A DNA stretch of 64,000 bases. Source: Owenia fusiformis (lineage: Eukaryota > Annelida > Polychaeta > Sabellida > Oweniidae). The stretch is from assembly GCA_903813345.2 (NCBI GenBank), contig CAIIXF020000001.1, positions 34,565,366 to 34,629,365 of the forward strand, in the 5' to 3' direction. Shown here piece by piece: positions 57,664 through 64,000 of this stretch. The position numbers were made by a program, and so were the translations under genes. The stretch's first letter is position 1. Every line of letters begins with the position of its first letter. The notes below the pieces were generated by a model. The model saw only the letters and a list, made by a program, of their open reading frames with translations, made no database searches and was not told the DNA's origin.

Positions 57664-60001
57664 ATGTCCCCACCACATAGTGTGGGGCCATATTGTCGGC
57701 CTAGGCGCGTCCGTCCGTCTGTCTGTCCGTCTGTCCGTACGTCCGGGAGTTTTCTCCAAAACCGCTACAGATATCACCTTCAAATTTTCAGGGATAACTT
57801 ATGAGTGCATACAGATGTGGATGAAAAAAAATTAACTCGATACCAACTTCCTGTCGGCCATTTTGAAGTCAAATGCTAAAATCCTTGTCTGCAAACTTTA
57901 AGAAAAACGGCTTCACAGTTGCTTTTAAAACTTTAACATCTTGTTCAGCTCACTTCATTCTAGATCTGATTAGGTTTTGGACCTGTAAGCTCAGTCATGT
58001 CAGCCATTTTGAATGTTTTAAGAAAAGTTAGCGCACGATAATACTTTGTATCATATTGAATGGTGTTATTCAGTTTTCATACTTAAACTATTTAGTAGCT
58101 TTATAAATAATTTCAGGTGTACTTTGTTGTAAAGTCTTGTCTACACGTTTTCAGGTGAACCATTTGGTGGATCAATTTCAAATTTTCAGGGATGATTCTT
58201 AGTATGAAAATCTAGATCTGATTAGTTTTGGGGCATTCTGGGTAAATGTCAAGGCAGCCATTTTGGATTTTCCATCCTAAAATCTTGTTTGTAAAGTCTT
58301 GTCTACGCATTTTCAGGTGAACCGTTTGGTAGATCAATTTCAAATTTTCAGGGATGATTCTCAGTATGAAAATCTAGATCTGATTAGTTTTTGGGCATTC
58401 TGGGTAAATGTCAAGGCAGCCATTTTGGATTTTCCGTCCTCAAATCTTGTCTGTAAAGTCTTTTCTACGCATTTCCAGGTGAACCGTTTGGTAGATCAAT
58501 TTCAAATTTTCAGGGATGATTCTCAGTATGAAAATCTAGATCTCATTAGTTTTTATGCATTCTGGATAAATGTCAAGGCAGCCATTTTGGATTTTCCGTC
58601 TTAAAATCTTGCCCGTAAAGTCTTGTCTACGCGTTTTTAGGTGAACCGTTTGGTAGATCAATTTTCAAGTTTTCAGGGATGATTCTTAGTATGAAAATCT
58701 AGATCTGATTAGTTTTTGGGCATTCTGGGTAAATGTCAAGGCAGCCATTTTGGATTTTCTGTCCTAAAATCTCGTCTGTAAAGTATTGTCTACGCATTTC
58801 CAGGTGAACCGTTTGGTAGATCAATTTCAAATTTTCAGGGATGATTCTTAGTATCACAGGCTGGTATCGAAATATTTGTCCGCTGTGACGGAGCATGCTA
58901 TTTTTCATAAAAACACTAAGAATACTTCACGATTTATTTTTTAACTCATATGTTTCGTTATACCATACAAAATTACTTACTCCATGCAATGGATATATCA
59001 TTTGCGGGTAACTTTCACTTCTGTTTGAAGTCCAATTACGTTGGGAAGAAAAGCTATTGAAAATGGCGCCGGAGTATCATACTTCAAAATGTACCATTTC
59101 TTGTTTAACTTTCTAATGGCACGATATAGTGACACGATAATATTTACACATGGTTTCAGCATAACTATGAAGGTATAAATGAGATGTTGGTGTATTTGGT
59201 CTTTTTAATTCTTTTATAAAAAATAATGTTTAATTTTTTTGTCCGCTGTGACGGAGCAGTTGCAAATGTGAACTGTGAAAATGCTCCGTCACAGCGGACA
59301 AAAAATATTAATATTATTTTTTATAAAAAAATTAAAAAGACCCAATGCATTGATATCTCATTAATACATTCAGAGTTATGCTTAAAACACATGTTAATAT
59401 TATCGTGTCACTATATCATGCCATTAAAAAGTTAAAAAAGAAATGGTACATTTTAGAGTTTGATACACTGGCGCAGTTTTCAATAGATTTTACTCCTAGC
59501 GTTATTGGACTTCAAACAGAAGTGAAGGTTACACGCAAATTATATATCCATTGCATGGAGTAAGTAATTATCTTTGATATAACGAAACATATGAGTTAAA
59601 AAATAAATCGTGAAGCATTCTTAGTGTTTTTATGAAAAATAGCATGCTCCGTCACAGCGGACAAATCTTTCGATACCAGCCTGTGAGTATGAAAATCTAG
59701 ATCTGATTAGTTTTTGGGCATTCTGGGTAAATGTCAAGGCAGCCATTTTGGATTTTCGGTCCTCAAATCTTGTCTGTAAAGTCTTGTTTACATGTTTTCT
59801 GGTTAACTGTGTGACGGATCAATTTCAAATTTTCAGGGGTGCTTCTTAGTATGAAAATCTAGAACTGACTAATTTTTTGGCATTCTGGGTAAATTTTAAG
59901 GTGGCCATATTGGATTTTCCATCCTCAAATTGTGTCGTTAAAGTCTTGTCTACTCATTTTTAGGATAACCATTTGATGGGATCACCCATAGGTGGGGACA
60001 T
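57664..60001 (+). mobile_element. ATGTCCCCACC-ended element with about 160-bp tandem units
   Basis: The left end ATGTCCCCACC and right end GGTGGGGACAT are inverted. A CCGT/CTGT run (57710-57745) follows the left end, then about seven units of roughly 160 bp (from about 58130) with TTTCAGGTGAACCGTTTGG, CAAATTTTCAGGGATGATTC and AAGGCAGCCATTTTGGAT. An 831-bp palindromic element is inserted in the fifth unit. The organisation (simple run, tandem units, fixed ends) parallels family A at 1-2008, though the sequences differ. Confidence 0.75.
58855..59685. mobile_element. 831-bp near-palindromic element inserted in the tandem units
   Basis: The two halves (58855-59268 and 59275-59685) are inverted copies with modest divergence, beginning CACAGGCTGGTATCGAAA and ending in the complement. 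Each arm has GTCCGCTGTGACGGAGC at both its outer and inner end. AGTAT flanks both sides (58850-58854, 59686-59690), a 5-bp duplication of host-unit sequence. No coding frame. Confidence 0.88.
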
Positions 60002-60035
60002 TTTGTACACATTTGTGTTCTTGTATTTATATATA

Positions 60036-61028
60036 TAGGGTGTCTCAAAAAAATGTACCCAAAAGTATATCAACACCATAGACAAACCAATCAATATTTT
60101 CAGACATTTTTTGCATGGTCTTGTAGATAAAAGATGAAAGTTTTTTCCCCTATACACAGTTTTTAAATCAGTTTTGCCTTATTTATACTTTAACCCGTTA
60201 CCTTTTACACCACATATTCAATGTAACCTCATAAATTCAATGACAGTCTGCATCCTTACTACTACATTGTTCATCACATTTGATATTTCTGGTGGAATGT
60301 TTTGATTTCTGTTCGGATGCTGGTCTTAAGTTGTTCTAGGTCTCTTAGCTTGGGTTTAGCATAAAAATTGTCCTTCAAATAACCTCAGAGAAAAAAGTAT
60401 GGGCCGTCAAATATGGTGAATAGGGCGACTCTCACAATGTCGTATAGCCCCCTTATACAGAGAGGTCAGAGGTTCAAGACAATGCATTGGTTGGGATTCT
60501 AGTGTAGCTTTTGTTGTGTGTATCAATTTGAGACCACTGTGTTTTCATTTGGATATCATTTGGTCTTCAGGCTAGCCTGCCTAACCCTGGAAGGTAACTC
60601 CTGAATCATTTGCAGATAATTGACCTGAATATCTGTGTTTGTCCTGCCATCGTCATCCTCAAACCTCTTTCTCTGTGGCTATTTGAAGGTATGTTTTAAT
60701 GCTCATTCCAAGCAAAAAGACCTAGACCAACTTAAGGGCAACATCCAAAGAGAAATCCAAAACATTCAACTGGAATTATTATCAAATGTGATGAACAATG
60801 TAGCACTAAGGATACAGGCTGTCATCAAAATATGAGGTAACATCGATTATGTGGTGTAAAAGGTAAAGGGTTAAAGCATCAAAAAGACAAGACTGAAATG
60901 AAAATGGTGTATTGGGGAGAAAACTTTCATGTTTTGGCTACATGACCATGCAAAAAATGTCTGAAAATATTGATTGGTTTATCTGTACTCTTGATATACT
61001 TTTGGGTACATTTTTTTGAGACACCCTG
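60036..61028 (+). mobile_element. Decayed mariner-type element (993 bp)
   Basis: The ends (AGGGTGTCTCAAAAAAATGT) are inverted for at least 35 bp with TA on both sides (60034-60035, 61029-61030). On the plus strand 60655-60835 a transposase C-terminus reads LFLCGYLKVC, DLDQLKGNIQREIQN and VMNNVALRIQAVI, matching the mariner tail (FLWGYLK...LRxRLQA). The catalytic part is not readable, and the element is short for the family. Confidence 0.87.
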
Positions 61029-61875
61029 TATATATAATTTTTATATAATTGTTAGTGAAACAGACTTTTTGAAAACGTGAATTTTCTTCACAAAATTAAT
61101 AGCATTCAAAAATACTGAGAGTAAAGTATTTGTTCTTTTGATTAACCTCTTGACTACCCAAAGTCACACCGATTTTAGAACCTGGGATTCAAGAGGTTAA
61201 AGAAGCTGTGTAGAATTTTGCAAAACACATGTGGTGAGTTCTAAGAGTAAGAGGACCAATACAATGATTATCTGATTGAGGTTCTTGAAAGTATTTCACA
61301 TCTTTCACACATTCGCCATCTATACTGGAAGAACAAATTAAAATAAATATTTTGATTCATTTTTAAATAAAATTCTATTTATTGTTCTCTAAATTCATTA
61401 ATAGATCTATTTTTGTTAATCATTGAAAAAAACATTTTAAGTAACAAAATTATAAATACAAAGTTTCATAAATTGGGCAATATGTATATTAATATTTGAT
61501 TCACAATTCCTCAAATGTATAATTGAAAAAAGATTTGCTTGATATTGTGGCATGTCCCTGATATAAAGGTTACGAGGTCTTACTCCTGTTCATACATTAT
61601 ACTGGCCAAGCATAAAAGTCTTCTACATTTTCTATACATTGCATATTGCCCATTTGAATAATGAAGAAAAACTTGCTAACTGAAATCTTCAAAACGTAGT
61701 AACTTTCACCCAATGACCCATGCAATATAATCAATAAAATTGCTAAGAGTAGTTTTGAACCAAATTGTATAGCACTTTCATACTGGAAAAATTATATCAC
61801 AATAGATGTAAAGTTTTCCATTAAACAGTTTTAAATTGCACAAAGAGGAAAAAAAGAAAATTCATGAAAATTATC
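61029..61875. other. Intergenic stretch without gene
   Basis: AT-rich unique sequence, with TTAACCTCTTGA and its near-complement around 61143-61200 forming a small fold. Nothing coding. Confidence 0.4.
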
Positions 61876-62866
61876 TGCAAACCAGAACAATGGCCACCTT
61901 CTACCCAAAATGTCATAAGACAGTATGCAATGCTTATGAGTATTCATATATTGAATATGAACAAAATCGCTTTATTACTTTTTGAGTTATAATAAAAAAT
62001 GTAAAATTAACACACATAAAAATGGTGGCCATTTTTCAAAATAGCGGACTACTCCCCAAAGTTTTATTAGACAATGTGCCATGCTTAAAGTATTCACATA
62101 TCAGATATTAACAAAATCGCTCCACTACTTTTCAAGTTATAGTAGAAAATGTAAAAATGACAGCCATTTTTTAAAATGGCCGCCTACTATCCGAAGTGTC
62201 ATGAGACAGTGTGCAAGGCTCATGAGTGTTCACATATCAAATACTAACAAAATCGCTTCTCTACTTTTCAAGTTATAGTAAAAAAAACGTTAAAATGATC
62301 GCCATTTTTCAAAATGGCCGCCTACTACCCAAAGTGTCATTAGACAGTGTGCCATGCTTATACACGTAGTATTCACATACCAAATATGGACAAAATCGCT
62401 CCACTACTTTTCTAGTAATAGTAAAATACGTTAAAAAGTGTCTTTAGACAGTGTGCAATGCTTATAGTATTCACATGCCAAATATGAACAAAATTGCAAA
62501 AATCGTAAAATAACGAGTAAAGGCCGCCATTTTTCAAGATGGCTGCCATGTGCTTCTTTATTATCTACATTTCTAGCTTTATTAATGTCCTATATAATTT
62601 TTTTACATTTAAAACATATTGCTATTACAGTTTTACATATTGCACCTAAATTACTGTAAAATCTGCACTAAAATGGCCGCCATTTTTAAATGAGCAGCCA
62701 TTTTGAAAATTGGCTTTCGAGCAGAACTTCTATCCCCATAGGGTATATGTGTACAAAATATGAACAAAATCAGGCCAACAATATTTGAGTTATTGCCCAG
62801 ACGGACGGACAGACGGATGGAGGCGTTCCCTATATCCCTCCGAACTTCGTTCGATGGGATAAAAAT
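61876..62866 (+). repeat. Family A repeat element, third full-extent copy
   Basis: AAACCAGAACAATGGCC start, internal units with ATATGAACAAAATCGC and AAAATGGCCGCC, a GGAC run (62802-62822) and the terminal CCCTATATCCCTCCGAAC hairpin. It is more diverged from the copies at 1-2008 than those are from each other. Confidence 0.78.
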
Positions 62867-63184
62867 GTATCTCAACAGAATTATATATTTCATATTTACC
62901 AGATCATACTGTACCATTCTTCACATGTACCAACGTCAACAAAACCTTTTGAAGGTAAACATCATCAAAGACATTATGGAAAATAAAATTGATGACAAAC
63001 AACACAGTGTGTTCGCCACATGTGACCAATCTATAGAAAGGATATTTGGCATTCAAAATCTGAACTTTAAAAAGTTACTGTCCTGGACACATGTTTCAGA
63101 GGTGCATTGTTTGGCTTCCAAGCTCTACTGCAGGTGTGTAATAAATCCCATATCAAATAATATTTCTTATTCTCCTTTATTACC
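62867..63184 (-). other. Probable GET3 3' UTR and flank
   Basis: Sequence immediately downstream of the GET3 stop on the minus strand. An AATAAA lies only 4 bp after the stop (63181-63176) and may be too close to be the sole signal. A plus-strand frame of about 110 codons crosses this area but has no domain I recognise. Confidence 0.45.
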
Positions 63185-64000
63185 CTATGTTCCATTCACA
63201 GTACTTGTCTCTGGGTCATAAGGATGGATTAAAAGTTCTGAGAACTCTTTGACATGTTTTATTCCACGCACCTCATGATCTAAGAGTGGCATTTTAACTA
63301 TGTGGAAGTCCTCATAAAGATCCTCTATCTGAAAAAAACAATTTAAAAATAAATTTACAAAAAGTTAATTGAAACAAGGCAGCAACAAGGTGTTAACATG
63401 CGAAATGTCACCACCTACCATTTGTTATAGATGCCAATTACCAAACAACAACCGCCAAACACCATTCACAAAAAAGTTGGAGATGATAACAATGTCACCA
63501 CTTGTGGGGTGACATTAAATGCCATCACCTGGTCCCATCACCAGGTTGCAAATACAAATGTACATTCATATGCAGAACACCAATCACAACAAGGTACATT
63601 ATATAATTTGTAATTTTGAAAAGGAGCCAGAGCATAACATTTTACCAAGAAATAGCAAGATTTTCGCACAATTTAGGGGTATATCAGTGACTGTTGGTAA
63701 TTGTATATCATTGGATGAGACATGAAGTTTAGGGATTTCTTGAAAAAAGAAAACATTGCTCTCCAGACTTTAGCTTGAATTACAATCCACCTACCTGATC
63801 AAGATATTTGGATTGGATTCTATGTCTCGAAGCACACAATCCACACGGTTTCTCTCCCTTTTTCTTAAACAATAACTGGTTGACTATAACATTGTGAGTG
63901 TCTATACCAGTCTTTGTTAGTTCTTGTACTAGGCGTTCAGTCTCATAAAGGGAGAGAAACTCAGCTATGCAAACACACACAAATGTTGTCTGGTCCTGAA
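63185..64000 (-). CDS. GET3: GET3 (ASNA1), tail-anchored protein targeting ATPase, last two exons
   Basis: Cytosolic homodimeric ATPase that delivers tail-anchored proteins to the ER membrane. Minus-strand exons are 64000-63795 (continuing past the edge, or starting at a TTCAG acceptor right at the edge) and 63328-63185, joined in phase 0 by a GT-AG intron. The first carries [28 protein letters not shown] and the zinc/dimer CxxC motif CGLC followed by [13 protein letters not shown]. The second carries [16 protein letters not shown] and HEVRG, then a 20-residue tail ending in TAG. These match human ASNA1 ([35 protein letters not shown]) closely. The nucleotide-binding P-loop lies beyond the window. 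Convergent with PIGG. The intron holds a small element. Confidence 0.95.
63395..63525 (-). mobile_element. TGTCACCACC family, copy 4 (GET3 last intron)
   Basis: ATGTCACCACCTACCATTTG, then ACCAAACAACAACCGCC, AAAGTTGGAGA and CACTTGTGGGGTGACATT: the inverse of copies 1-3, with both inverted ends preserved. It lies between the last two GET3 exons. Confidence 0.78.

Noticed and set aside
62880-63221. Plus-strand frame crossing the end of GET3
   Set aside because: It overlaps the GET3 last exon on the opposite strand, shows no recognised domain and starts inside a family A repeat.

Overview
This window is nuclear DNA of an animal. Its genes have GT-AG introns, it is AT-rich, and most of it is transposon and satellite sequence. 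The repeat style (GGAC-type runs before terminal hairpins, many small inverted-repeat elements, CAGGGGCGTAGCCAG-type ends, mariners and LINEs) resembles marine invertebrates such as molluscs or other lophotrochozoans. The species cannot be fixed from this sequence alone.

Four host genes are supported exon by exon, with phases that match at every junction. (1) PHF14, minus strand: five 5' exons between 2419 and 12372, ending at the start of the first PHD finger, with the rest beyond the left edge. (2) NDUFA4, plus strand: four exons from 12632 to 19717, complete at 90 aa. (3) PIGG, GPI ethanolamine-phosphate transferase 2, plus strand: eleven coding exons from 50459 to 57482, 1013 aa. (4) GET3 (ASNA1), minus strand: the last two exons at 63795-64000 and 63185-63328, with the rest beyond the right edge. 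PHF14 and NDUFA4 are head to head with 259 bp between start codons, the same neighbour pair and orientation as in human. PIGG and GET3 converge.

Layout: 1-2008 holds two abutting copies of a tandem-repeat element with GGAC runs and a terminal hairpin. 2.4-12.4 kb is PHF14, whose introns hold a minus-strand LINE end, a plus-strand LINE split by a mariner, another LINE reverse transcriptase fragment and several inverted-repeat elements. 12.6-19.8 kb is NDUFA4. 20-26.7 kb is a field of small DNA elements, including a hAT-like one inside a TTAA-flanked one. 26.9-27.9 kb is a strand-switching TGACAC minisatellite. 28.26-32.96 kb is a large inverted-repeat structure with minisatellite ends. 33-37 kb is mostly unremarkable. 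37.2-45.15 kb is a higher-order repeat array that appears to have split a small element. 47.55-50.05 kb is a roughly 37-unit minisatellite of the same family as the ends of the 28-33 kb structure. 50.4-57.5 kb is PIGG. 57.6-62.9 kb holds a tandem-repeat element carrying an 831-bp palindromic insertion, a decayed mariner and another copy of the first repeat family. 63.2-64 kb is GET3.

The genes are housekeeping functions: chromatin reading (PHF14), respiration (NDUFA4), GPI-anchor synthesis (PIGG) and tail-anchored protein targeting (GET3). They do not form one pathway. The least explained parts are the 28-33 kb inverted structure with its satellite relatives and the 37-45 kb array.
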